From: Abelmoschus esculentus
Lineage: Eukaryota > Streptophyta > Magnoliopsida > Malvales > Malvaceae
Assembly: GCA_035048815.1 (NCBI GenBank)
Contig: JAUCBN010000017.1
Span: forward strand, 10,102,936 to 10,166,935
Length of the DNA stretch: 64,000 nucleotides
Reading direction: 5' to 3'
Under the pieces are notes generated by a model. That model was not told the DNA's origin. It did no database searches and was given only the letters and a program-made list of their open reading frames with translations. Positions 10,401 through 22,912 of the stretch are shown piece after piece (the stretch's first letter is position 1; each line of letters starts with the position of its first letter). The translations under genes and the position numbers were made by a program.

Positions 10401-10526
10401 CCTCTTCTTCTCATAAAGACTTGGGTAGTCTTTTCCCCATAGGGGCCTACTCACCTACTGAGGTGACTGGCTATAGGTTTTTTTTAATGAGGCCCTTTTT
10501 TAAAAAAAATTCGAATGGATTCTCTC

Positions 10527-11467
10527 ATACGCTCTCAGAAAGGGACCGTACATTATGACATTCACTCGAAGAGAGCGGTCATTTATCGCGACATACGCTT
10601 AAAGAGAGGGGTCGTCCATCACGGTATACTCTCAAAGAGAATAACCGTTCATTATGACATGCGCTCGAAGTGAGGGGTCATTCACTGTGACTTACGTTCA
10701 AAGAGAGGGGTCATTCATCACGGTATACGCTCTAAGAAAGGGACCGTTCATTATGACATGCACTCGAAGAGAGGTATCATTCATCCAGTCATATGTTCAA
10801 ACATAGGGGTCGTCCATCATAGCATACGCTCAAAGAGAAGGATCGCTCATTATTACATGCACTCGAAGATAAGGTTCATTCATCGCGACATATGCTCAAA
10901 GAGAGGGGTCATCTATCACGACACTCGGTCACAGAGAGGGATCCTTATTATGACATATCCTTGGAGAGAGGGGTCATCCATCACGGTATACGCTCAAAGA
11001 GAGGGACCGTTCATTATGACATATGCTCAAAGAGAGGGGTCATTCTTCGTGTTATACGCTCAAAGAGAGGGGTTATCCATCACGGTATATGCTCTAAGAA
11101 AGGGACCATTCATTATGACACGCACTCGAAGATAAGGTTCATTCATCGCGACATATGCTCAAAGAGAGGGGTCATCTATCACGACACTCGGTCACAGAGA
11201 GGGATCCTTATTATGACATATCCTTGGAGAGAGGGGTCATCCATCACGGTATACGCTCAAAGAGAGGGACCGTTCATTATGACATATGCTCAAAGAGAGG
11301 GGTCATTCTTCGTGTTATACGCTCAAAGAGAGGGGTTATCCATCACGGTATATGCTCTAAGAAAGGGACCATTCATTATGACACGCACTCGAAGATAAGG
11401 GTCTTTCATCGCGATATACACTCAAAGAGAGGGGTCTTTCATCGTGATATACGCTCAAAGAGAGGGC
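10527..11467 (+). repeat. 33-bp satellite, block 2, with a 263-bp tandem duplication
   Basis: About 28 monomers. The segment starting at about 10860 recurs at about 11123 with no difference that I could see, so a unit of roughly 263 bases (eight monomers minus one base) was duplicated recently. The block is paralogous to block 6 (22362-22912), which lacks the duplication. It ends where LTR copy d begins (GGGCTATAAACATG). Confidence 0.9.
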
Positions 11468-13022
11468 TATAAACATGAATAGTCATTATAACCACAGAAT
11501 TAAGTTTCAACTTAGATCTAAATTTATATTAAGTTATTTTAAGTATTCTCATTATTTCGACTATTATGTTTTTTTCATAGAACTTACATATTGTTCAAGG
11601 AGTAAGTATTAGCCCGATGTCAGCTCAGTCAACTCAGAAGAAGCTAAACGGAAGGTAATGTTAGAAACACAACGAGCCAACTTCAAAATAGTTTGGAAAT
11701 GCATGGAACACTTCTACAGTACTTAAAGGACTCAAGACTAGCTTCTTGTCAGCTCACAAATACCATATGAGCTCAAACGAAGCATAATTCAAAACGAGGC
11801 CTTAGGAGATTCGGATCAGCTCCAAAACACTCCTAGCACTAGAAGAGAGTATAGGGAAGCTAACAGACCAACTCACTTTGCTAAAGGCAACTCAGATTAA
11901 CTTATTTCAGCTTCAAACTTTAGCTATATCTTTCAGCTAGATAGCTCAATTTAATTCAGCTCACTCCCAGCTTGATTAGCTCATCTCAACTACACCCGAA
12001 GGTCACCAACCCTTCACCAAGCATCATGTCCGTCCATCATCCACATTGGATGCCATGATATCGTAGGGAAAGCAAGTGGGCAACAAAACAAAGAGATAAC
12101 ACTTTTCAATGAACAAATTCATGATGGTCCAATTGTTTTCCATTTTCTAGCATGATTCAAGCAGAATTGGGTTTTTGTGTGTTCATAAAAGTTGTGCCTC
12201 TATCTCTTATCTTTCCAACGCATGTAGAATCGAATCAATCCAATATCAGGAACTCGAGATATGGCCAAATTACTGAAGACTATGGAGGCTAGAATTTTAA
12301 ACCGAAAAGTTCCAACAAATTTTGGAAGGAGACACTATTCAACCAAATGGTTAAGGTGGGAGAAACCACCAGTTGGACAGTCACCAAGGCCACTATTCGA
12401 TCACCTTTTCAAAGGGAAATGTCCTTTGGCCACACCCTTTTATTTCCTATAAATTGGACTTAAATTTTCATTTGTAAAACACAATTCACAATATATTTTA
12501 TCCTTTGTCAGAATTTTCTCTCGTTTAGTTCTTCTTAGAACTTTACCGACTTATCATGTACTTTTTTACTTTTGGCGTCAACCCCTTTTCTATCATATTG
12601 ATACGTCTAGTTCTTTTAGTTTAATATACTAAAAGGGTTAAAGTCTGTTTATCACCACCCCTTAAAGATCAATATAAGGTTCAGGGTTAGGTTTTCTATA
12701 ACATAGTTTCTTCCTTGAGTATCTTTAAGATACTATTTTCATTTCACCATTCATTACATATCCTCTCATTCTATACATCATTCCAATCCTTTGTCATCAC
12801 CACAAAACGTCCTAAACATCCATTCACCCTCATCAACACCACACATCCTTCAGCTTCCAAATCAGTCCCTAAACTATTCCTTTTATTAATTCTACTTATT
12901 CCTTTCATCCTTTATCCTTAATTCTTTATTTTGCAGTCAATTTTTGCGAGAGACTTGCTTCCTTCCTAGGTCCAACAATCAAATGTGCCACTCAGCATCA
13001 TCAACAAGATTGGCACACATCA
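11468..13022 (+). mobile_element. LTR family C, copy d, 5'-truncated, intact 3' terminus
   Basis: It runs from the phrase TAAACATGAATAGTCATTAT to the terminus GGCACACATCA. Within it lie the AGCT-rich module (about 11600-11990), a TATA-like CCTATAAATT (about 12447-12456) and a pyrimidine-rich 3' part. Satellite follows the terminal CA directly. No coding sequence is recognised. Confidence 0.75.
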
Positions 13023-13793
13023 AGAATGATCGTCCATCACGGTATACGGTCTAAGAAAGTGATGGTTTATTATAACATGCACTCGAAGAGAGGGGTCATT
13101 CATCGCGACATACGCACAAAGAGAGAAATTGTCCATCACGATATACACTCAAAGAGAGAGACCATTCACCATGACATGCAATCAAAGAGAGGGTTCATTC
13201 ATCGCGACATGCGCTCAATGAGAGGGACCATTCATTATGACATGCACTCGAAGAGAGGGGTCTTTCATCGTGACATACGCTCAAAGAGCGACGGTATACG
13301 CTCAAAGAGAGGGACCGTTCATTATGACATGCACTTAACGAGAGGGGTCATTCACCGCGACATACGCTCAATGAGAGGGACCATTCATTATGACATGCAC
13401 TCGAAGAGAGGGGTCTTTCATCGTGACATACGCTCAAAGAGCGACGGTATACGCTCAAAGAGAGGGACCGTTCACCATGACATGCACTCTTAGGGAGGGA
13501 TCCTTCATCGAACATATGCTCAAAGAGAGGGGTCACCAATCACGGTATACGCTCAAATAGAGGAAACGTTTATTATGACATGCACTCGAAGAGAGGTGTC
13601 GTTCATCGTGACATACGCTCAAAGAGAGGGGGTCGTCTATCATGGTATATGCTCTAAGAAAGGGATCATTCATTTTGACATGCACTCGAAGAGAGGGGTC
13701 ATTCATCGCAACATACGCTCAAGGAGTAGGTCTTCCATCACAGTATACGCTCAAAGAGAGGGACAGTTGACTATGACATGCACTCGAAGACAG
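13023..13793 (+). repeat. 33-bp satellite, block 3
   Basis: About 23 monomers. A roughly 153-base internal unit is duplicated (starting about 13209 and 13362). The left edge is the terminal CA of LTR copy d. The right edge fuses with LTR copy b. The paralogous position in the second segmental copy (about 23817) has no satellite. Confidence 0.9.
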
Positions 13794-15385
13794 TGGTTCA
13801 ACTTAATCCTCTTTATTTACTCAATTCATGTGCTACACTCACTTGCTATCTCATATTATATACCTATAATGTTTATTTCCTTATATTACTATTGATAACT
13901 TAGTAATTAGTATTGAACCACATCTTTATTTAGCTTATATTATGCATAATTAATATTCAACACATGTTTAGTAATATCATACTTATTAGTTTAAGTTGTT
14001 TCTTTGCAGGTTATGTTAAACACAGCTTAAGGGACTATTGGCCATCTATTTTTTAGCTCAAATGCACCCTTTGAACTCAAAACAAAGAATCATTGTTTGA
14101 GGCACTTACCAGCTTCTAATCAACACCTAAATGTACTAAACACTCCTAGGCAGCGCAATGAAGTGGAAGATAGCTTCGTTCTAGCTCACGAATTCAAAAC
14201 GAGCTCAAAACGACAAATGGAGAATTTCCCTTCATTTGGGATTCGGATCAGCTCCTATACACTTTTATGGATTAAGGAGAGTATTATGGCCCTAAGGATC
14301 AATTCACTCTACTAAGGGTTAGCCGTTCAGCTAGATGGTGAACTTTCAGGTAGCTAAATCATCTAGATAGCTCATCTCAACCTTAGTTCATCCAGCTCAT
14401 CTTAGCTCACCCTACAACTTTCAGCTCAACCATGTAAGGACATGTTCCTCCCCAAGAGACACAACCGACCAACCATGGAGGGAAACATGTTTGGGCGCCA
14501 AAACAAAGAGATAACACTCTTCATTGGGCAAATTCATGATGGTCCACTTGTTTGCCAATTTCGAGTAAGATACAAGTAGAATTGGGTTTCGGTGTCTTCA
14601 TTAAAGTTGTTCCTCTATCTCTTATCTTATCGATGCATGTCGAATTGCATCAATCTGATATCAGGAACTTGAGATATGTCCAATTTACTGAAGACTGTGC
14701 AGGGTGGAATTTTGAACCGAAAATTACAATAATTCTTGGAAGGAGACACCATTCAACCCGAACGGTTAAGGAGGGAGACACCACCAATTGAACAAACACC
14801 AAGGCCATTATTCATCCACCTTTTCAAAGGGGAATGTCCCTTGGCCACACCCTTTCATTTCCTATAAATATGTAGCAATTTTAGCATTTGAACACACAAC
14901 TTTGAATCAGATTATTTATTTTGTGAGTTAATCTCTCATTCTTATTCTTCTAAGTGTATCTACCACCCTCAGAGTTGCAACTAGATTGGGTTTATGTTCC
15001 TATAACGTAAGTTCAACCTTTGCCCCTTTGAATACTATCATTCCATCGTCAAATAATCACCACCCACATTCCATTTTCGTCCACCATTCTTCACCAGCCC
15101 TTAACATATCCTTCCATATCATTTACTTCACTTAAACACCTCCATTTTCTTCCTTAATCAACCATCAACATCCCCCACGCATTCCCTTCACCAAGACAAC
15201 TTCCTTTTCATCTAAACAATACCCCACACAATGACCTCTTCTTAAATCATCCTTAGCTTATTTCTAGCATTCTTTAACATTCTTTTGTTCATGAAACAAG
15301 CATGATACAAGGCTTTCTTGCATTCTAAGGTCCGGGCAATCAAAGCTTCTCTTTACAAGCATCTTTGGAGAGTTGGAGCATATCA
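13794..15385 (+). mobile_element. LTR family C, copy b
   Basis: Starts inside the family, at the phrase AATCCTCTTTATTTACTC (compare copy a at 2338), and ends GGAGCATATCA. Contains the AGCT-rich module (about 14040-14430), a TATA box CCTATAAATA at 14861-14870 and a long C/T-rich tail. A partial inverted copy follows without a gap. Confidence 0.75.
14861..14870 (+). promoter_or_regulatory. TATA box of LTR family C copy b
   Basis: CCTATAAATA, about 520 bases before the LTR 3' terminus. The same element is present in copies c (about 24907) and f (ACTATAAATAGG, 48491-48502). Confidence 0.5.
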
Positions 15386-15607
15386 GTGGCCAAGGGACAT
15401 TTCCCTTTGAAAAGGTGGCTGAAATGTGGCCTTGGTGTCTGTTCAATTGGTGGTGTCTCCCTCCTTAACCGTTCGGTTGAATGGTGTCTCCTTCAAAGAG
15501 TTGTTGGAACTTTTCGGTTTAAAATTTTAGCCTGCACAGCCTTTAGTAATTTTGTCATATCTCGAGCTTCCGATATCTGATTGATGCGATTCAACATGCA
15601 TTGGAAA
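15386..15607 (-). mobile_element. LTR family C, inverted partial copy b'
   Basis: Read on the minus strand this is the middle of family C, from just upstream of the TATA box (starting GTGGCCAAGGG on the + strand) to CATTGGAAAGATA, where satellite begins. It sits tail-to-tail with copy b. The identical junction occurs at 25522/25523. Confidence 0.75.
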
Positions 15608-18111
15608 GATAAAGAGAAGGGTCGTCCATCACAGTATACGCTCTAAGAAAGGGACCGTTCATTATGACAAGCACTCGAAGAGAGGGGTCATTCATCGCGA
15701 CATATGCTCAAGTAGTGGAGTCATCTATCAGGGTATACGCTCAAAGAGAGGGACCGTTCACCATGACATGCACACAAAGATAGGGGTCATTCATCGCGAC
15801 ATAAGCTCAAAGAGAGGGGTCGCCCGTCACGACATATGCTGAAAGAGAGGGACCGTTCATGAAAACATACTCTCGATGAGAGGGATAATTCACCGCGACA
15901 TACGCTCAAAGAGAGGGGTCGTCCGTCGTGGTATACGTTCTTAGAAAGGGACCATTCATTATAACAAGCTCCAAGAGAGGGACCATTCATTATAACAAGC
16001 TCCAAGAGAGGGACCATTCAGCAAGAGATGCACTCGAAGAGAGGGGTCTTTCATCACAACATACACTCAAAGAGAGGGGTCATCGATCACGGTATACGCT
16101 CAAAGAGAGGGATCGTTCATTATGACGTACGGTTGAAGAGAGAGTTCATTCATCGCGACATACGCTCAAAGAGAAGGGTCGTCCATCACGGTATACACTC
16201 TAAGAAAGGGATCGTTCATTAAGACATGCACTCGAAGAGGGGTCATTCATCGCGACATACGCTCAAAGAGATGGACTGTTCATTATGACACGCACTCGAA
16301 GATAGGGGTCATTCTTCGCGACAAACGCTCAAAGACAAGAGTCGTCCACCATGACATACGCTGAAAGAGAGACCGTATACCATGTGACATGCACTCGAAG
16401 AGAGGGGTCATTCATCGCGATATACGCTCAATGAGAGGGGTCGTTCATCACGGTATACGCTCTAAGAAAGGAACCATTATTATGACATGCACTAAAACAG
16501 AGGGGTTATTCATCGCGACATATGCTCAAAGAGAGGTGTCTTCTATCACGAAATACTCTCTAAGAAAGGGACCATTAATTATGTCATGCACTCGAACAAA
16601 TGGGTCACTCATCCTGACATACGCTGAAGGAGAGGTGTTGTCCATCACGACGTACACTCAATGAGGACCATTCACCATGGCATTCACTCAAAGAGAGGGG
16701 TCATTCATAGAGACTTACGCTCAAAAAGAAGGGTCGTCCATCACGGTATACACTCTAAGAAAAGGATCGTTCATAATGACATGCACTCAAAGAGAGGGTT
16801 CATTCAACGTGACATACGCTCAAAGAGGGATCGTCCATCATGGTATACGCTCTAAGAAAGGGACAGTTCATTATGACATGCACTCGAAGAGTGGGGTATT
16901 TCGTGACATACGCTTAAAGAGAAGGGTCGTCCATCTGGGAATACACCTTAAGGGACCGTTCATTAAGACACGCACTCGAAGAAATGGGTCATTCATCGTG
17001 ACATATGATCAAAGAGAGGTACCATTCACCATGACATGGAGTCGAAGAGAAGGGTCATTCATCGCAACATATGCTCAAAGAGAGTGGTCATCGATCACGG
17101 TATACGCTCAAAGAGAGGCACCGTTCATTATGACATGCACTCGAAGAGAGGGGTCTTTTATCGCCATATACGCTCAAAGAGCAGCGATGTCCATCACGGT
17201 ATATGCTCAAAGAGGAACCGCTCATTAAGACATGCACTTGAAGAGGGGTCATTCATTGTGACATACACTCAGAGAGAGGGGTCGTCCATCATAGTATACG
17301 CTCCCATTCATTATGACACGCCCCGAAGATAGGGGTCATTCATCGCGACATACTCTCAAAGAGAGGGGTCATCCATCATGGCATACGCTCAAAGAGAGGG
17401 ACTATTCATTATGACATACGCTCGAAGAGAGGGGTCATTCACCGCGACATACACTTAAATAGAGGGGTCATTATGACATGAACTCGAAGAGAGGGGTCAT
17501 TCCGTCACGATATACGCTCTAAGAAAGGGACCGTTCATTCTGACATGCAGTCGAAGAGAGGGGTCATTCATCTTGACATATGCTCAAAGATAGGGTCGTC
17601 TATCACGGCATACGCACAAAGTGATGGACCGTTCATTATGACATGCGCTCGAAGAGAGGGGTCATTCACCGCGACATACGCTCAAAGAGAAGGGTCTTCC
17701 ATCATGGTATAAGCTCTAAGAAGGGGACTGTTCATTATGAAACACTCGAAGAGAGGGCTTATTCATTGCGATATACCCTCAAAGAGAATGGGCATCCATC
17801 ATGGTGTATGCTCTAAGAAAGGGATTATTAGTTATGACATACACTTGAAGAGAGGGGTCATTCATTGCGACATACGCTCAAAGACAGGAGTTGTCTATCA
17901 CGGTATACGCTCAAAGACAGGGACCGTTCACCAAGACATGCACTCAAAGATAGGGGTCATTCATCGCGACTTATGCTCAATGAGAGGGGTCGTTCACGTG
18001 TCAAACGCTCTAAGAAAGGGACCGTACATTATGACATGAACTCGAAGAGAGGGGTCATTCATCGCAAGGTATGCTCAAAGAGAGGTGTCATCGATCACGG
18101 TATACGCTCAA
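15608..18111 (+). repeat. 33-bp satellite, block 4
   Basis: About 75 monomers, more diverged and more often interrupted by small deletions than block 7. A 28-base unit (AACAAGCTCCAAGAGAGGGA) is duplicated at about 15963-16018. Several frames stay open for up to 183 codons because the unit is 33 bases. Confidence 0.92.
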
Positions 18112-18966
18112 TGATATGATCACAACCAACAATGAATCAAAAGAATTTCCTATTGGACCTATGACTCGTGCTAAAACCCAGAAATTCAAAGAGGCCATGG
18201 GAAACCTATTTATTCAAGGCTAGAAATAGAGAATGCAACACCAGCTTTATTGGAACAATACAACCTCCTACTTGTGCATGAGTTTTGCATGAGTTCTTTC
18301 TTAAGTTTTTAAATTTAATTTCAGCATGTGTGCAAGAATAAGTAATGCTTGATGTTCATTTAAACATGTTAGTTCAATTAAGTTCATTAGTTTAATTAAT
18401 GCATGATAGTTCACTTAAAGCATATTAATTTTCTTATGTTTTTATAATTTAATTTAGTGTGTGAGTTAATTAATTAAACTAGATTATTCAATATAACTAG
18501 TTTCATTAATTAATCTATCTCATTAAATCTGTTTCATGCATTCACTTTTATTTTTATTGAATAAGTTGTTATCTAATGGTTGCTTATATATTTCAGCTAG
18601 GGTATTCTTTTGGAGCAAATGGTTTATCATATTCTCAGGAATGACAAGGCATTTACATCAATTAAACTCCCTTGAAGACCCATCAAGGCTGATTGGTTAC
18701 AATGCAATTCAATGGAGCAATTACACCACTTGAATGTTGTTATTTCCAGCAATGGTTTTAAGGCTTTCAAGAGAGTCTTTACATCATTTTAAGGTTGTCA
18801 GTTTCAGCAAGTAAGAAAGAGAAGACATGCAATGATAGCCATCATTATCACCATTTAAGGGAGAGTAAAGACAACTTGTTCGCTATTTTGGGATTGGATA
18901 CGAGCAAATTTGAGTCTTGAGGCCTTCTTCAAACTTATTCTCGTCTTCCTTAGCCTTCATTATCCC
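18112..18966 (+). mobile_element. LTR family A fragment, 5' half, inside the satellite
   Basis: Begins at the true LTR terminus (TGATATGATCACAACC) and carries the polyprotein tail segment that this LTR encodes (EEFPIGPMTRAKT, then a stop). It ends prematurely at about 18966, and satellite resumes. The right half of the LTR is missing. Confidence 0.8.
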
Positions 18967-19955
18967 GTATTCATCGCGACATACGCTCAAAGAGAGGGTT
19001 CGTCCCTCACAGTATACGCTCAAAGAGAGGGACCATTCATTATGACATGCACTCGAAGAGAGGGGTCATTCATCGCGACATACGCTCAAAGAGAGGGGTG
19101 GTCCATCACGGTATACGCTCTAAGGGACCATTCACTATGACATGCACTCGAAGAGAGGGGTCATTCATCACAACATACGCTCAAAGAGAGGGGTCGTCCA
19201 TCACGGTAAACGCTCAAAGAGAGGGACCGTTCACCATGACATGCACTGGAAGAGAGGGGTCATTCATCGCAACAAACGCTCAAAGAGAGGGGTCGTCCAT
19301 CACTGTATACGCTCAAAGAGAGGGACTGTTCATTATGACATACACTCGAAGAGAGTGGTCATTCATTGCGACATACACTGGAAGAGAGGGGTCATCCATC
19401 ACGGTACACGCTCTAAGAAAGGGATCATTCATTATGACATTCACACGAAGAGAGGCGTCATTCATCACAACATACGCTAAAAAGGGGTCATTGATCACGG
19501 TATATGCTCAAAGACAAGGACCGTTCATTATGACATGCACTCAAAGAGATGGGTCATTCATCGCGATGTACGCTCAAAGAGAGGGGTCATCCATCACGGT
19601 ATATGCTCAAAGCGAGGGACCGTTCACCATGATAGGCACTCGAACAGAGGGGTTATTCATCGCGACATACTCTCAAAGAGAGTGGTCGTCCATCACGGCA
19701 TACGCTCAAGGAGAGTGACCATTCATTATGACATATGCTCGAAGAGAGGAGTCATTCTACGCGACATACGCTCAAAGAGACAGGTTTTCCATCATGTATA
19801 TGCTCTAAGAAAGGGTCCATTGACTATGACATGCATTCGAAGAGAGTTGTCATTTATCACGACATACACCCAAAGAGAGGTGTCATCGATCACGGTATAC
19901 GCTCAAAGAGAGGGATTGTTCATTATGACATGCAGTTGAAGAGTGGGGTCATTCC
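18967..19955 (+). repeat. 33-bp satellite, block 5
   Basis: About 30 monomers that show the C-A-B order of the 99-bp trimer most clearly (for example 19030-19300). LINE copy C interrupts it at about 19956. Confidence 0.92.
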
Positions 19956-22361
19956 CTTATTATGCTCCATCTAGGTTTTAATGACAAATGGGTTTCCCTT
20001 ATTATGAATTATGTCTCTTCTGTGTCTTTTCAAGTATGTGTCAATGATTCTCTTTCATGACCTTTTAAACCTCAAAGAGGGCTTCGACAAGGAGATCCCC
20101 TTTCACCTTTCTTGTTTCTTTCAGCAGTGCTCAATGCTGAGAAAGCTATTGGCAATCTCCCTGGCCTTTGTGCTAGCAGGAACGACCCCTGTATAAATAA
20201 CCTCCTCTTTGCTGATGATTGTGTGGTGTTCATTAAGAATACAACTACAGAAGCTCAACACCTCAAGGACGCTTTGCATACTTATGCCATTTCGTCTGGT
20301 CAGGCGGTAAATTTTGAAAAATCAATTATATATTTCTCATGCTAAACATCTAAATCCCTTCGATAAGAAATCAATAACATCCTTAATGTAAGAGAGGTCG
20401 ATGACCCTGGTATTTATTTGGGGGTTCCACTCCTCGTTGGGAAGAATAAGACAACAACTTTGGGTTTTACTAGAGACAAAATGAATCCTTGTCTTATTAA
20501 ATGGTATAAGCACTTGCTCTCCTTTAGCGGTTGAGAAATTTTAATCAAATTTGTCATACAATCAATGCCACAAAATGTTACGTCTTGTTACTTTCTACCC
20601 CAAAACATTATCGATGATTTGACTACTTCGATACGCCGTTACTGGTCATCGGGAAAAGCCGATAAACGTGGATGACATATGCTTCAGTGGGACACTATCT
20701 ATCTACCAAAAGCAGCCAGAGGTATTGGATTTTACGATCTTCGCCAATTTAACATTGCGTTATTTGGTAAACAATTTGGAGAATAATTTTTGAGCCTGAT
20801 ATTCTTCCTAGTCAGGTCTACAAGTGCAAATATTATCCATCAGGTTCTGTGCTCGAATCCGATTCCACTCGAAGATCTTCCTTTGCTTGGAAAGGTCTTA
20901 GTATAGCTATCTTTAAACTTGGAAATGGATTCTTTAAACGACCAGGTATGTCAAGTCAGATACAGATCCACTTTGACAATTGGGGAGGATCTAAGCCTTT
21001 ACACCTTTATAGCGATTATGAAGTGAATGAGGAAGTCCCTCTTCGAGCGGGATTTTTTATGTTGACTAATCTACCCCGGTGGGATGAATCCAAGGTGAGA
21101 GATTATTTCTCTCACGAAGATGCTAACAAAATCATTAATGTATCAATCATTAATGATACGAAAGATACTACCCTTTGGGGTCATTACGAGTCTGGCATCT
21201 ATACTATGCGTTCTGGTTATCAATTTCTCCAATTGCAACTAGGGCCGGTTAATAAACCCTCTAGGCTATGGAAAGTTCTTTCTAAGTTGCCTACCTTGCC
21301 TAAGGTTCGTTCCTTTGGATGGCGATTAAGTCATGATGCCCTACCGTCTGGACACAAAATCCTCCAAGCAAATCTCGGTACTGGGGTTTGCCCAATTTGT
21401 AATACGAATATTGAAACTACCTTTCATGCTTTAAGGGATTGTCCTAGTGCCATGGAAGCTCTCCGTTTGGCAGGGTTTTTCTTCCGTATTTTCTCTAATA
21501 CTTCAATCTCCCCCCACCAGTGGCTTTCTAAATTAACTGGTTTTCTCTCATTGCACCAATTCTCCTTCCTAATAACAAATCTATGGAATTTATGGAATCG
21601 TCGTAATAACTTTGTGCATAATAATCATCTCAATCCACCATGGTTAACTCTATCTAACGCACGAAAACTCTTCGGCGATTATACATCAGCCAATGATGCT
21701 CTCCATCTAAGATCCTGACTAGCTGAGCCCACCTTTGCTCAGGCTAGATGGACAAAGCCGGACCGCGGTTTTGTTAAGGTTAATATGGATGACGCCTTTT
21801 AACCAATTTTGACGGGAGCTGCTGCAGGTGCCATTGCTTGGGATTCTTCAGGCTCAGTCCTTGGTGGACACTCTATGCCCCTCGCCTTCTGTCTAGATCC
21901 ATCTTCAGCCGAAGCTCTTGCCATTTTGGAGGGAATTAATCTTGTTGTTGATGATAGCTGGTCTAATGTCATCCTTGAGACCGATTCTGCTTCCATTGCC
22001 AACAAAGTTAACAACACCCATCATCATGATCTTTCCACGGTGCAACCTTTAGTGTCTCGATTTCGTTGTACTCTAAGTGTTCTGCTTGATTGTAAGATTT
22101 GTTATGTACCTAGAGAAGCAAATGTTGTAGCTCATGTCCTTGCTTCTAGAGCTTTGTGTTCTTTTCTTTCTTTCTCTTTTGGATGTAACTTTCCCGATTT
22201 TATTTGGGCTTCTATAAACTCAGAGAGGTTCTCCTCTTCTTCTCAATAAAAACATGGGTAGTCTTTTCCTCATAGGGGCCTACTTACCTCCCAAGGTGAC
22301 TGGCTATAGGGTTTTTTTAATGAGGCCCTTTCTTTCAAAAAAAATTCGAATGGATTCTCTA
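19956..22361 (+). mobile_element. LINE copy C, 5'-truncated, best preserved 3' half
   Basis: It begins within the reverse transcriptase and runs to the 3' end, where AATAAA (22245-22250) overlaps the ORF2 stop and an A run lies at about 22337-22345. 5' truncation is usual for LINE insertions. The 3' flank is the same phrase and satellite as copy B, so copies B and C probably arose by segmental duplication, not by independent insertion. Confidence 0.88.
19958..22249 (+). pseudogene. LINE ORF2 3' half: reverse transcriptase end, zinc-binding region, RNase H
   Basis: The polymerase box LLFADDCVVF is at about 20202-20230. The block at 20849-21718 (289 codons open) contains the zf-RVT type segment: RLWKVLSKLPTLPKVRSFGW, then CPICN and H-ALRDCPSA. 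In the same frame, after two stops (21716-21718 and about 21800), comes an RNase H domain typical of plant LINEs: GFVKVNMDDAF (first Asp), AEALAILEGI (Glu), LETDSASI (Asp), ending YVPREANVVAHVLAS before the stop at 22249. The catalytic residues seem present, but stops and an upstream frameshift make the gene non-functional as it stands. Confidence 0.9.
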
Positions 22362-22912
22362 ATACGCTCTCAGAAAGGGACCGTACATTATGATATTCAC
22401 TCGAAGAGAAGGGTCATTTATCACGACATACGCTTAAAGAGAGGGGTCGTCCATCACGGTATACTCTCAAAGAGAATGACCGTTCATTATGACATACGCT
22501 CGAAGAGAGGGGTCATTCACCGCAACTTACGTTTAAAGAGAGGGGTCATTCATCACGGTATACGCTCTAAGAAAATGATCGTTCATTATGACATGCACTC
22601 GAAGAGAGGTATCATTCATCGAGTAATACGCTCAAACAGAGGGGTCGTACATCATAGTATACGCTCAAAGAGAAGGATCGTTCATTATTGCATGCACTCG
22701 AAGATAAGGTTCATTCATCGCGATATATGCTCAAAGAGAGGGGTCATTCTTCGTGTCATACGCTCATAGATAGGGGTCGTCCATCACGGTATACACTCTA
22801 AGAAATGGACTATTCATTATGACATGCACTCGAAGATAAAGGTCTTTCATCGCGATATACGCTCAAAGAGAGGGAGGGGTCTTTCATCGTGATATACGCT
22901 CAAAGACAGGGC
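22362..22912 (+). repeat. 33-bp satellite, block 6
   Basis: About 17 monomers in the same order as block 2 (10527-11467), with scattered substitutions and without the 263-bp duplication. Confidence 0.9.

Larger units (their letters stand above)
7638..10526 (+). mobile_element. LINE copy B (L1-type), internally deleted
   Basis: It contains an ORF1 tail, the endonuclease, most of the reverse transcriptase, then a jump at about 10391 to the last bases of the RNase H region. The 3' end has a short A run (10502-10509) followed by ATTCGAATGGATTCTCT and then satellite. Compared with copy C, about 1.26 kb (20961-22222) is missing. The two sides of the break share AGA, which suggests end joining. If the 5' region from 4097 belongs to the element, the copy is about 6.4 kb. 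Confidence 0.85.

Noticed and set aside
15386..15607. MITE or fold-back DNA transposon made by the inverted repeat
   Set aside because: The arms are recognisable LTR family C sequence with TG/CA termini. No terminal inverted repeats of a DNA transposon and no target duplication fit.
19047..19718. Long open frames in the satellite (up to 223 codons; also 10892-11398, 16677-17228, 30576-31067, 53285-53467 and many others), translating to repeats such as HSKRGVIHRDIR
   Set aside because: The monomer is 33 bases, so any frame without a stop in the consensus stays open. All three forward frames and some reverse frames are open at once, and frames break at ordinary indels. There is no start context, domain or single conserved frame.
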